NCBI GenBank assembly: GCA_964036195.1 | Contig: OZ038456.1 | Span: 21,739,792 to 21,803,791 of the forward strand | Length of the DNA stretch: 64,000 nt | Reading direction: 5' to 3' | DNA from: Sphaerolaimus hirsutus | Lineage: Eukaryota; Nematoda; Chromadorea; Monhysterida; Sphaerolaimidae | Shown: positions 1 through 12,816 of the stretch, one piece after another | How the letters are laid out: the number at the start of each line of letters is the position of its first letter | Position numbering within the stretch: position 1 is the stretch's first letter | Program-made: the position numbers and the translations under genes | Notes under the pieces: model-generated | Seen by the model: the letters and a program-made list of their open reading frames with translations, nothing else | What the model was told of the DNA's origin: nothing | The model's database searches: none

Positions 1-855
1 GAGCCATTCAGAAAATGGGCGCCAAGCGCCAAGGGCGCCACAGAAAAAGAGCGCCAGGCGCCAAGGGCGCCATGGCGCCATTCGGAAGGCGGGCGCCAGG
101 CGCCAAGGGCGCCACGGAAAGAGGGCGCCAAGCGCCAAGGGCGCCATGGCGCCATTTGAAAAATAGGGCGCCAGGCGCCAAGGGCGCCAGGATAAATAAG
201 TGCATACAACACCCTGCGTGTGCTAAAAGTGTTTCTACAGCACCCTAGTATTTACATGCATTCACTACTTAATTTGCGTTCTCCAAGGTGTAATGAACAA
301 AGACAACACTAGCAACAACAAAATTCGTGTAAAATTCACATGACAATTCAAACACAATGTATATTGTCATTTGACAGCAATCCATTCACTTCAAATGGAC
401 AAAAAACGGAATTGCAACGATTTGAATCCGTTGATTTATGATTTTGCAAGTTCAACGTTCCATCATTATCGTCTTCTGGTCTGTCAGACACATCTGATGA
501 ACCGTTGCACAAAAGATTTATACCCACTCACACCACTTCCACTCACACCGTCCATTTTCTGGCGAATTCAGATCATCCATAAATGCGTTTTTCATATTTT
601 TTTCCATTTATACAGCACTCACCTTGAAACCCTGCTGGCGCCTTTTTGGCGCCCTTTAAAAGCAGGGCGCCAGGCGCCAAGGGCGCCACGGCGAAAGGGC
701 GCCAAGCGCCAAGGGCGCCATGGCGCTTTTCAGAATGTGGGCGCCAGGCGCCAATGGCGCCACAGAAAAAGGGCGCCAAGCGCCAATGGCGCCATGGCGC
801 GGCGCCCTTTGGCGCCCTCAAATGGCGCCAGCGCCATGGCGCCATTCCATCACTA
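1..855. mobile_element. hAT-like element with GGCGCC arrays, left end outside window
   Basis: Two blocks of iterated GGCGCCAAGCGCC-type words (1-190 and 640-850) flank a unique middle. The right terminus reads ATTCCATCACTA at 855, matching the TAGTGATGG terminus of the copy at 39393-40259, where an 8-bp target duplication is visible. The open frames across it are low-complexity shadows. The 190-640 middle shows no recognisable gene. Confidence 0.7.
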
Positions 856-905
856 ATGTACAGTTATATATGCCTATAAACACATATTTATACAACTATG
901 TAATT

Positions 906-1430
906 GTTAGATTTTTCTACGTCTGAGTATGGTGAATTTCCAATAATTTCTGGTGAAATAATAGCCCCCCCCTCGAATAAACCCCCCCCCCCCACCCTCG
1001 AATTATCCCTCCTGAAATTTTGGGGTAATTTTGAAATAATAAACCCCTGGGGGTATTTCGAGGTAATACGGTAGTTCAAAATTGCAAAATTGGCTCCATT
1101 TTGCCAATTATCACCTATTTCCACTGTTTTCATCTGTATACATGGTTTCATCCGTATTATGGGGGGTTTATTATTTCGCCCACAAAATTTGAGGGGGGTT
1201 ACTTCGAGGTGGGTTTTTTCGAGGGTGGGGGATAATTCGAGGTAATACGGTAGTCTTTTTGCAGCTGCAACGTAAATTAGCAGTAATAAATACATCATGT
1301 ACATTGCATGCATGACATATTAATAACGATTATGACGTACATCATTCCAGTTGGAGGGGGGCGGTATTTCGAGGGGGGTTATTATTTCACCAGCCCATTT
1401 TGAGGGGGGGGGTTAATTCGAGGGGGGGTT
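906..1430. mobile_element. Cluster of TACCGTA-type MITE fragments
   Basis: Repeated words of the form CCCCCCTCGAATAA and GGGGGTATTTCGAGG occur here, with termini GAGGTAATACGGTA at about 1073 and 1252. A further G-rich block lies at 1350-1430. This looks like at least two overlapping copies in opposite orientation. No coding capacity is seen. Confidence 0.65.
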
Positions 1431-1456
1431 ATGTGTGTCTATAGTGAATTCAAATT

Positions 1457-2135
1457 TTTTGGCTGGCTGCCAACTTCACATAAGGGCTCCGATAATAAGG
1501 TGTCACAAGGTGAAATTTTCGCTATTGTGAATGTCACAAGCACAAATTGGGACTTTGTGCTGCATATGATTTAGAGTGCTTAGTTAATTTGAACCCCCTT
1601 CCCCACCCCTTGAAAAGTTCCCACCCGCATGTACCCAATCAGACCTCCCTGACCCAAGATATGGTGGGTCTGAAAAAAAGTAAATCGCTAGTGTATTTCG
1701 AATGCGGGCTGCTTGCTGACGCATTGGTTTTCACTGGCAATCATAGGCGACATAAGTGCTTGTGCTCTTTTGAATGTCACAAGCAGAATTTTTGGTGTTA
1801 CAAGCAGAAATTTCACTGTCACATTGTGACATTCACAAGCGGAATTTTTGGTGTCACAAGCAGAAATTTCACTGTCACATTGTGACATTCACAAGCGTAT
1901 ATTGTACAAGAGTGAAAGCTCAAAATTAGCTCGAAATTGCTAAAATTGGCTCCAATTTGCCTATTTTCACCTTTAGAATCACTATTTTCACCTATATAAA
2001 TACATGGTTATATATCTATTTTTAGCCAATTTTATTTATATTTTTGGCTGGCTGCCAACTTCACAAAGGCTCCAATAAGCAGGTTTTACAAGGTGAAATT
2101 CTGGCTACTGTGAATGGCACAAGCGTAAATTGGTA
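1457..2135. repeat. Direct repeat pair and short tandem repeat
   Basis: A segment beginning GGCTGGCTGCCAACTTCACA occurs at about 1457-1545 and again at about 2043-2135. Between them, 1786-1900 carries a roughly 60-bp unit repeated twice (CACAAGCAGAAATTTCACTG words). A related unit recurs at 13042-13098 in the intron of a lectin paralog, so this is probably old intronic sequence of the same family. No gene is recognised in 860-2140. Confidence 0.5.
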
Positions 2136-2141
2136 CCTTGC

Positions 2142-2343
2142 GCCGCCTATGCTGCAAATTATTATTTCAAATCATTTCAACGCAGACGTGCCAGCAAATT
2201 GCAAGCCGCTCAGACGGGAACCAAATCGCTGCTTCGCAGTCATGCGAAATGCTGAACTTTTGAGGGGGGTGAAACTGAGAGTTACTGCAAAAAAAGGGTG
2301 GCACTTTGCCAATTTTGGAATTGCCATTAGGCCTTTTTTTTAG
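2142..2343 (+). pseudogene. Degenerate CTLD exon (lectin family relic)
   Basis: The translated stretch PPMLQIIISNHFNADVPANC followed by PLRREPNRCFAV is clearly related to the first half of the CTLD in the copies at 4812-5079 and 8468-8735 (LQIAVRNHCNTGAPANC, EPNRCFTV). Downstream the reading frame is lost: the residues matching the KARGGTLPILD region appear in a shifted frame, and a stop follows at 2341-2343. No signal-peptide exon or second CTLD half is seen nearby. It is most simply the 5' relic of the gene whose transmembrane exon lies at 3538-3653. Confidence 0.7.
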
Positions 2344-2430
2344 AACAGGGTTACAATGTTGTTTCAGAAGGAAGTGAAGACGAATTTATTTACTCATTAT
2401 CATTTTTGGTTGCAAGGATAAACACAAAAT

Positions 2431-3360
2431 GGGCTACTTACACAGGCCCCGGCCGGGGACCGGTCCCCGGCAAAAAATAAAATTATTCAAAAGTCTATAA
2501 TTGGCATGTATAGGTTGTTTGCATGTTAATTAGGTGAATTATCACCAAATTAGCATGCACAAAATTTTTGCAAGACGATTACACGCGCTGATGCATTTTC
2601 TTTGGGGGAGTGTATAATTTTTTTGGATTTGTCTGAATTTTGGCATGTGAGTACGCATGCCAAATTTCAGCTCAGCGCGGTTACTGGTTGTTATTTTATT
2701 CATACTTCAATTTTTTTGATCACTGTATTTTTGTATAGTGATCAAAATCCTGCCGGGGACCGGTCCCCGGCAATGTCGAAATGGCCCTGACTGGGGTCAG
2801 ACGTCCCCTGTGAGAAAAATTTTTTCAGTAAACAAAGAATTTTGGTCCCGGACAAGGGACGTTCGTCCCCGATCGGGGACAAATTTTTCGTCCCCTGCCG
2901 GGGACGAACGTCCCCGGTCAGGGACCAAAATTCTTTGTTTACTGAAAAAAAAATTTCTCACCACGGATGTTTGACCCCGGTCAGGGCCATTTCGACGTTG
3001 CCCGGGACTGGTCCCCAACAGGATTTTGATCACTATACAAAAATACAGTGATCGAAAAAAATTGAAGTATAAACAAAATAACAACTGGTAACCACGCTGA
3101 GCTGAAATTTGGCATGTGTACGCACTAAACGAATGAGTACTCACATGCCAAAATTCAGACAAATCAAAAAAAATTAATACACTCCCCCAAAGAAAATGCA
3201 TCAGCACATGAAACTGTCTCAAAACAGTTTTGTGCATCCTAATTTTGTGATAATTCACCTTATTAACATGCAAACAACCCATACATGCCAATTATTCACT
3301 TTTGAAAAAAAATATTTTTTGCCGGGTCCCGGTCCCCGGCCGGGACCTGTGTAATTAGCC
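2431..3360. mobile_element. 930-bp foldback transposon with 8-bp target duplication
   Basis: An almost complete inverted repeat is centred near 2885, with arms of about 430 bp rich in CCGGGGACCGGTCCCCGG words. The ends read GGGCTACTTACACAGG and CCTGTGTAATTAGCC and are inverted copies. CACAAAAT at 2423-2430 is repeated at 3361-3368. The empty site is visible in the paralogs at about 6796 and 11530 (CACACAAAGTGGGGAAGATTGG), which confirms insertion into the stalk-TM intron of the relic gene. It has no protein-coding capacity. Confidence 0.85.
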
Positions 3361-3537
3361 CACAAAATGGGAAAGATTGGGATGACACACATTTGTGTTC
3401 CTTCAATTTTTTGTATCCTAGTATGTTTTACAAGTGTAAATGTGGATACATCTAAACAACTGTTAGACCAGCCAAACTCAAGTTGAATAACAACCAAAAA
3501 CATCCACAGAAACAACAACAGCAGACACCACTGTCAA

Positions 3538-3653
3538 TTCTGGTTGCGGGCTTCTGCACAGGGTTGGGCATTGGTGCCATTTGCATGACTGCGCTCTACA
3601 TTGGCTACATCTGCTACAGGAAACATCACAGAGTGTACTATTTGGAAAAGTAA
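3538..3653 (+). pseudogene. Transmembrane and tail exon of the decayed lectin copy
   Basis: The exon encodes LVAGFCTGLGIGAICMTALY, continuing into IGYICYRKHHRVYYLEK and a stop: one hydrophobic helix and a short basic tail, as in the copy at 11734-11849. It is open throughout and has the same 116-bp length as that exon. The base before the homologous exon start is A rather than G (CAA instead of CAG or TAG), so the splice acceptor present in the paralogs is missing. That fits a dead copy. The 3' sequence up to about 3720 resembles the 3' region of the copy ending at 11849. Confidence 0.75.
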
Positions 3654-3785
3654 TTACTAAAGTTATTTATGTGTGATTTTGGTGATTGGTGCATTGGGAT
3701 GGTGATATGAAAAATTTATGAACAATTACCTACTGGAATGATTCAATTGCAATTTGTCTACTTGAATGTTTTCTATAAAAAAGCA

Positions 3786-4044
3786 TACCGTATTTCCTCG
3801 AATTATCGCCCAGGGGTTTATTTTTTCTGAGTGAAAATTTTGAGAGAAAAAAGTGAAAAATGCAACAATAACAACCATTTATAAGTTTTTACTGCCTTAT
3901 ATAAGGATGTAGATTGTATAAACGATGTTCTAACGTAACACAGTAAGTGTTTTGAACGTCTATTAGGCATTTCCCGGACCACAAATTCATAGTGCCGATT
4001 TTGAGGGGGGTATTTCGAGGGTGGTATTTCGAGGAAATGCGGTA
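3786..4044. mobile_element. TACCGTA MITE
   Basis: Terminal inverted repeats TACCGTATTTCCTCGAA and GAGGAAATGCGGTA bound the element, with C-rich and G-rich subterminal words. It has no open frame of interest. Confidence 0.75.
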
Positions 4045-4254
4045 CCTTGTGAGTTGTGGGTCTATTGGGGAAAATTCCTGTAGATGGAAAATTACATTAT
4101 TGAAATTTACATCATTGACAGCCATCGTTTCAAACCTCACAATCAACATTTTAAACTCTGTGAAGTGTCATAATTGTCTGCTGTTTGTTTAATACTTGCG
4201 TAATTTTGCCAGTCTACGCAAACACACAAATATCCCAAAATTCTGCTATAAATC

Positions 4255-4535
4255 ATGGGCAATCGCACACAATAAACACTCACTAAAACTCTACCAAAAA
4301 GCCTGGCAAGCTGCCAGGCCCGGCAGTGACAGATTACCTAAAGTGGACAAGTGACAAGGAAATTGGTAAGTTCAAAGGACAATCCTAATTCCTAAGTGAT
4401 ATTCGAATCGTATTCAGATGCCTCTTGTGGGTGAATTCGCACTTGACTTACCACCTGTCACTTTGCTAGTCACTTGTCAACTGGCAGAACCGTCCCAAAC
4501 AAGTGCACGCGAGCGCGGGCGGCTGCGACAGGAGC
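4255..4535 (+). promoter_or_regulatory. Upstream region of lectin gene copy 1
   Basis: The region is shared with the other + strand copies (7912-8191, 12590-12816) and partly, inverted, with 27660-27790. It contains several CAAGTGAC and GTCACTTG motifs in inverted orientation (about 4348, 4457, 4468) and a GC-rich stretch just before the ATG (GCGAGCGCGGGCGGC). Conservation of these words between diverged copies suggests a shared promoter or 5' leader. No transcription start can be fixed from sequence. Confidence 0.45.
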
Positions 4536-6418
4536 ATGGACTTGGGGCGGGGCGTCCCGCTGGCGGCACTCCTCCTGTACAGTGGGGGCGCGTGGGCGCT
4601 TGGCACCAAGCCAACAAATCATGCTGGCACCAGGCCAGCGGCAGGTACAAATCGCGCATCATATCAAGTGAAATCAAGCCTAATTGAGTACATTGAAAAC
4701 ACTCAATTAACTCCCCCCTCGAATAGTACCCAACCCCGTATAGAATCGCACTTTGTCAGTTCAGTCAGGAGAACACACAGGAGGACCTATTCAAGGAGGG
4801 AGTTATTCAAGGGTGGACTTATTTGAGGATATACGGTATGTCGCTGCAAATTGCTGTTAGAAATCATTGCAACACAGGCGCACCAGCAAATTGCGTGCCA
4901 CTCAGCCAGGAACCAAATCGCTGCTTCACAGTCTTGACAAATAGCGGATCTTTCTGGGGAAGTAAAGCTGAGAGCATCTGCAAAGCTAGGGGTGGCACAT
5001 TGCCAATTCTGGACAGTTACAATGCAACGTTTGACCTTGACACACTAGTATTCAACCTCGACGTGTCAACAACCATCAGGTGTCGTTCTCAGACCTTGTA
5101 AAATGCACTGTAACACATCAAATACAAAGTTTCAATAGTATGTAATAAGTCATGAAAATGCCAAACGTCTAGTAAGATTGTAAATTAAAAACTGGATGTT
5201 TTTGACAATTTTCATGACATTTCACTATTGCAGGATTTTTTACCGTATTTTACATGACTTTTAACAATTTGCATGACATTTGTCATTTTACAGGGGAGGG
5301 GATTCTCCTTGACTTCTCTCAATTTGCATGACACTTAACTATTGGCAGGACATTTTACATGACTTGTGACACTTTGCATCACATTTGATACTTGCTGGGC
5401 ATTTTACAGAGTCTGTGAGTGGCACCAGGTGGGAAATGGTGTGGGTAGATGGACATCCTCCAGAGGAATTAACCATTACAACAAGGGATAACTGGTATTT
5501 CAGCAATGGAGAAAAGATCCCAGTGACTGGATTTTGGTACGACAAACAGCCCAACAATTATCCCTTACCCCCTTGTCATTGCGTCGCCAGATCAGTACCT
5601 GTTGGCAGTCATCCTGACTTCGGGAATGGCCTCCAATATGACTATTCATGTGGTCAAAGTGCAATTGCTCGGGGTCTTTCAGTTCACATTATTGTATGTG
5701 AATTTTCGAAAGGTTTGCCTGTTTGTCTGGTGTAGTGATCTTTTTTTCTTTTTTTCCGGTGCGTTTTCCATCACTGGTGTTCAGTATACGGGATGGTGGA
5801 AGCGTCAATCAATGTTTGCATCTGCATTCAGTTTTTGAATGAATTTTCAAATTGGAACTCTGAAAACTGGTTTGTGTGGCCACAATCTTGTGGTAACTTT
5901 TTTACACATAAATTTTGATTTCTCACTGAATATACAAAAAAGGAAAAATGCTTTTTTTACTCGGCCATTGGCGCCTGGCGCCCTTGGCGCCCAGTTTCTA
6001 AAAAGTGCCATGGTGCCATTGGCGCCTGGCGCCCTTTTTTTCTGGCGCTTTTCCATCACTAGCCGGGTATCATTATGTGCGGGCCGGGTATATGTGCGTA
6101 GAAGCGCACCCTCGGTTGATTATATGCGGGGCAAATTTCAGAAAATTCTTAAAACTATGAGAAAAATACCTGAAAGTTATAAAAAATACCAGAAAAATGA
6201 TGCATGCATAGTGAATGAAGTAAACATGAAGAAGAATGAATGAAGAAATATCAACTGAATAATTTGTTTCACGGAGTTGTAAATAGTAAACCCAAGTGTT
6301 TCATCACATTTATATGATAAAATAACCAGCAACAATAGCAGGTACATCATCTGTGACAATGATGACGACAACAACAACAACAACACCAAGAGCGACGACA
6401 ACAAGAGCAATGACAATG

Positions 6419-6464
<46 letters not shown>

Positions 6465-7011
6465 CTGCAACAACTGCAACAGCACAAACTACAAGAGAAA
6501 TAAACATCACAATTCCAGCTGAAACACAGGTCTCCTCTATTCACAGGGGATGTCAACGTCACAAATACCATACCTCACTTACAACTCAAATTTAAATTAC
6601 ATTTATTTACTTTTTACTTGGATACTTTGAATACCTTTTCCCTCGGATTATCATCCCCCTCAAAATTTGCACTCTGAAAATATAAACCCCCTGGGGGTAT
6701 TTGAAGGAAATACGTTAGAACAAATATAAAAGTTCAGAAAGATGTGAAAATGAATTTATTTATTATCAAAGCATACATACTGTTTGCGAAGGATCCACAC
6801 AAAGTGGGGAAGATTGGGTTGACTCACATTCGGGTTCCTTTTTTTTGGGGGGGGGGGGGTCCCTGTCATGTTTTACATCAGTTTTACAACAATATTTACA
6901 TTTAGACAATTGTGCTGCCAACAAAGCTCAGGTTGAATGAACGACCAAACACAGACAAAAACATTCGCAGAGCGCACACGAGCAGAAACCAGAAGTAGTT
7001 CTGGCTGCTGG
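4536..7011 (+). CDS. Type I membrane C-type-lectin-like protein, copy 1 (3' end in gap)
   Basis: Proposed exons: 4536-4644 (signal peptide, MDLGRGVPLAALLLYSGGAWA, donor GCAG|GTACAA), 4812-5079 (first CTLD half), 5429-5712 (second half), 6342-6551 (stalk) and 6999-7011 (start of the transmembrane exon, cut by Ns). All junctions keep frame (phases 1, 2, 1, 1). The CTLD shows paired N-terminal cysteines (NC, NRCF), ICKARGGTLPILD, WVDG, DNWYFSNG, GFW, QPNN, YSCG and a closing VCEF. QPN stands where Ca-binding lectins have EPN or QPD, and no WND is seen, so calcium or sugar binding is uncertain. The stalk is Thr-rich (ACA repeats) and ends INITIPAETQVSS with an N-glycosylation site. An extracellular recognition role is inferred. 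The full-length equivalent would be about 328 residues. Confidence 0.82.
4700..4838 (+). mobile_element. MITE end fused to the lectin CTLD exon
   Basis: C-rich words (CTCCCCCCTCGAATAG) and the terminus GAGGATATACGGTA lie immediately before TGTCGCTG, which is internal to the homologous exon in the - strand paralog (25235-24956). The element therefore replaced the start of this exon. In-frame phase-1 acceptors remain inside the MITE (TTATTCAAG|GG at 4811/4812, alternatively 4802/4803). The same arrangement is present at 8356-8494. Confidence 0.65.
5080..5428 (+). mobile_element. Introner-like element forming the intra-CTLD intron, copy 1
   Basis: The intron starts GTGTCGTTCTCAGAC-CTTGTAAAATGC after an exonic CAG. 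It ends GCATTTTACAGAGTC-TGTGAGTGGCAC followed by CAG. The two ends are inverted repeats of about 30 bp with some mismatches. The donor GT is the first dinucleotide of the element and the acceptor AG belongs to the second CAG. Splicing joins ATCAG to GTGGGAAATG in frame (TIRWEMVWVDG). Paralogs at 33-32 kb and 47-46 kb have an uninterrupted CTLD here apart from unrelated hAT insertions. Confidence 0.7.
5962..6061. mobile_element. Truncated GGCGCC hAT-like element
   Basis: GGCGCCTGGCGCCC words end in GGCGCTTTTCCATCACTA at 6061. Only the right end is present. A similar truncated block sits at 10727-10828 in the duplicate copy. Confidence 0.65.
6634..6717. mobile_element. Decayed TACCGTA MITE remnant
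   Basis: The words CCCTCGGATTATCATCCCCC and GGGGGTATTTGAAGGAAATACG form a degenerate inverted pair. An equivalent remnant lies at 11367-11438, so insertion predates the tandem duplication. The G-run at 6848 is also shared. Confidence 0.5.
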
Positions 7012-7211
7012 NNNNNNNNNNNNNNNNNNNNNNNNNNNNNNNNNNNNNNNNNNNNNNNNNNNNNNNNNNNNNNNNNNNNNNNNNNNNNNNNNNNNNNNNN
7101 NNNNNNNNNNNNNNNNNNNNNNNNNNNNNNNNNNNNNNNNNNNNNNNNNNNNNNNNNNNNNNNNNNNNNNNNNNNNNNNNNNNNNNNNNNNNNNNNNNNN
7201 NNNNNNNNNNN
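7012..7211. other. Assembly gap (200 N)
   Basis: Exactly 200 Ns, as in the other two gaps, so this is a placeholder length. It removes the transmembrane exon of lectin copy 1. Confidence 0.99.
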
Positions 7212-7351
7212 CTTTTTTGTAAAGAAAACCATATTTAAATTTTTAAGTACTTTATGGAGCACACACTATACAGTTTTCTGAATTATGACATCATTGTTCA
7301 TATTAATGATAAATACTGCACATATCTTAGTCGGCCTGTGGCCCCCAAAAA

Positions 7352-7789
7352 GAAGTATATCTCATCAAAAATGGCTAAAGCCAACAAAAAGTGGACACTG
7401 CACCGATATTGCAGTCAGGTGTATGCATTTAAATGTCTATGCATTTAAATGTCTATGCATTTAAATGTATACACCAGCGTGAGCTTATTGTATGTCTGAA
7501 TTGTGCATCATTTCCACACAGCTCACGCTGGTGTGATAAAGTTGGGTGAAATTGAACTACATTTCACCGGTGTTCCTTGAAGAAACCCTTGATATACTTC
7601 TTTTAAGAGCTCAACCACACTGTAACATTAAGTGATATACTCCTTTTCAGAGCTCAAACTCACAAACACACTGTAGGATAGTATATGATATATTTCTTTT
7701 CTGCATTTCGATGCATACACCTGACTGCAATCTCGGCGCAGTGTCCACTTTTTGTTGGCTTTAGCCATTTTTGATGAGATATATTTACT
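7352..7789. repeat. Foldback repeat with internal 18-bp tandem repeat
   Basis: Text at 7352-7430 (ATCTCATCAAAAATGGCTAA, GTGGACACTGC) returns inverted at 7705-7789. Between the arms, ATGCATTTAAATGTCT is repeated three times (about 7422-7468), and a smaller inverted pair (CAGCGTGAGC / GCTCACGCTG) lies inside. It sits between the two tandem lectin copies. No gene is seen. Confidence 0.7.
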
Positions 7790-7911
7790 ATTTTTTGTCA
7801 ACATTTTGAACTCTGTGAAATGTCATAATTGTCTGTTGTTTGTTTAATACTTTGTGAAATTTTGCCAGTCAACGCAAACACACAAATATCCCAAAATTCT
7901 GCTATAAATCA

Positions 7912-8191
7912 TGGGCAATCGCACACAATAAACGCTCACTAAAACTCTACCAAAAAGCCTGGCCAGCTGCCAGGCCCGGCAGTGACAGATTACCTAGAGT
8001 AGACAAGTGACAAGGAAATTTATAGGTTCAAAGGACAATCCCAATTCCTAAGTGATATTCGAATCGTATTCAGATGCCTCTTGTGCGTGAATTCGCACTT
8101 GACTTACCACCTGTCACTTTGCTAGTCACTTGTCAACTGGCAGAACCGTCCCAGACAAGTGCACGCGAGCGCGGGCGGCTGCGACAGGAGC
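7912..8191 (+). promoter_or_regulatory. Upstream region of lectin gene copy 2
   Basis: Near-identical to 4255-4535, with the same CAAGTGAC / GTCACTTG inverted words and the GC-rich leader before ATG 8192. Confidence 0.45.
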
Positions 8192-11849
<3,658 letters not shown>

Positions 11850-11865
11850 ATACTAGGGCTGTGAT

Positions 11866-12260
11866 CAGGGGTCTCCTAGATTTTAACCCTCGGGGGTTGG
11901 ATAGATAGCTCAGCGGCCTCCGTGATAGATGGCTGGAACAAAATTTTGAGGGGTTTGGGGGGGAACGCTTTTAGGCTTTTTCAGGGTGTAGAAGGAAGAA
12001 AAGGGTGAAAAATTGCTAAAAGTAGGTATAAAATAGCTCAAAATGGGTATACAAGAGCATATAGTACTAAAAATAGCTAAAAATACGTAAATAGAAACAG
12101 GAACTAGTGATTCTAGAGGCGAAAATCTTTAAAATGGTATGAAAGATAGAGATTTCGAGCGAAAATTGGGGTATCGTTTCTCAATAATCACTCTAGAAAG
12201 GTAGATAGCTGGGTGATTTGGGGGGTAACCCCAAACCCTCCCCCCCATCGGAGACCCCTG
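11866..12260. mobile_element. hAT-like MITE 17 bp after the copy 2 stop codon
   Basis: Ends CAGGGGTCTCC and GGAGACCCCTG are exact inverted repeats. Flanks GCTGTGAT (11858-11865) and GATGTGAT (12261-12268) match at 7 of 8. The interior has the words GATAGATAGCTG and TTTGGGGG. It interrupts the 3' region conserved with 3654-3720. Confidence 0.8.
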
Positions 12261-12589
12261 GATGTGATAGTTGCAAGTGATCCTGGTGATTGAAGCATCG
12301 GGATGTTGATATGAAAAATTTGTGAACAATTAGCTACTAGAATGAGTCAATTGTGAATTTTTCTCTGTGAATGAATGTTTTTGCCAGGAAAGTATACCTT
12401 GTGAAATGGGGGTCAATTGAGGGGCATGGGGGTTGGCAATGGCACTGAAACACTTGAGCAATGTATAAAGATTTGACCTTGTGACAAGCTTGTCTACCAT
12501 TCAAACAATTGTGAAATTATGCCAGTCAACGCAAAGACACAAATATCCCAAATTCTGCTAAAAATCATTGGCTGTGTGACCGAATAAAC

Positions 12590-12816
12590 GCTCAACAAAA
12601 CAATACCAAACATGCCCAGCGGTGTCTAATTACAGAGGTTAACAAGTGACGAAAAAACTGGTAAGTGACAAACGATAATTCCAGTGACAGGGAAACTGAC
12701 AAGTGACAAGAAATCCCATCAATAAATATAGGTAGTTGTCACTTTGCTAGTCACTTGTCAACTGGCAGAACCGTCCCAGACAAGTGCACGCGAGCGCGGG
12801 CGGCTGCGACAGGAGC
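12590..12816 (+). promoter_or_regulatory. Upstream region of lectin copy 3
   Basis: Contains at least five CAAGTGAC or GTCACTTG words (about 12645, 12664, 12694, 12737, 12749) and then the same leader GTCACTTGTCAACTGGCAGAAC as copies 1 and 2. The density of these words is highest here. Confidence 0.45.

Noticed and set aside
5080-5428. Acceptor at TTTTACAG (5409) for the intra-CTLD intron
   Set aside because: It looks like the best acceptor by eye, but with the phase-2 donor at 5079 it shifts the CTLD out of frame; CACCAG at 5428 or GTGAG at 5419 keep frame.
6177-6571. Leu- or Cys-rich hydrophobic frames on the - strand
   Set aside because: Antisense readings of the ACA-repeat stalk exon at 6342-6551.
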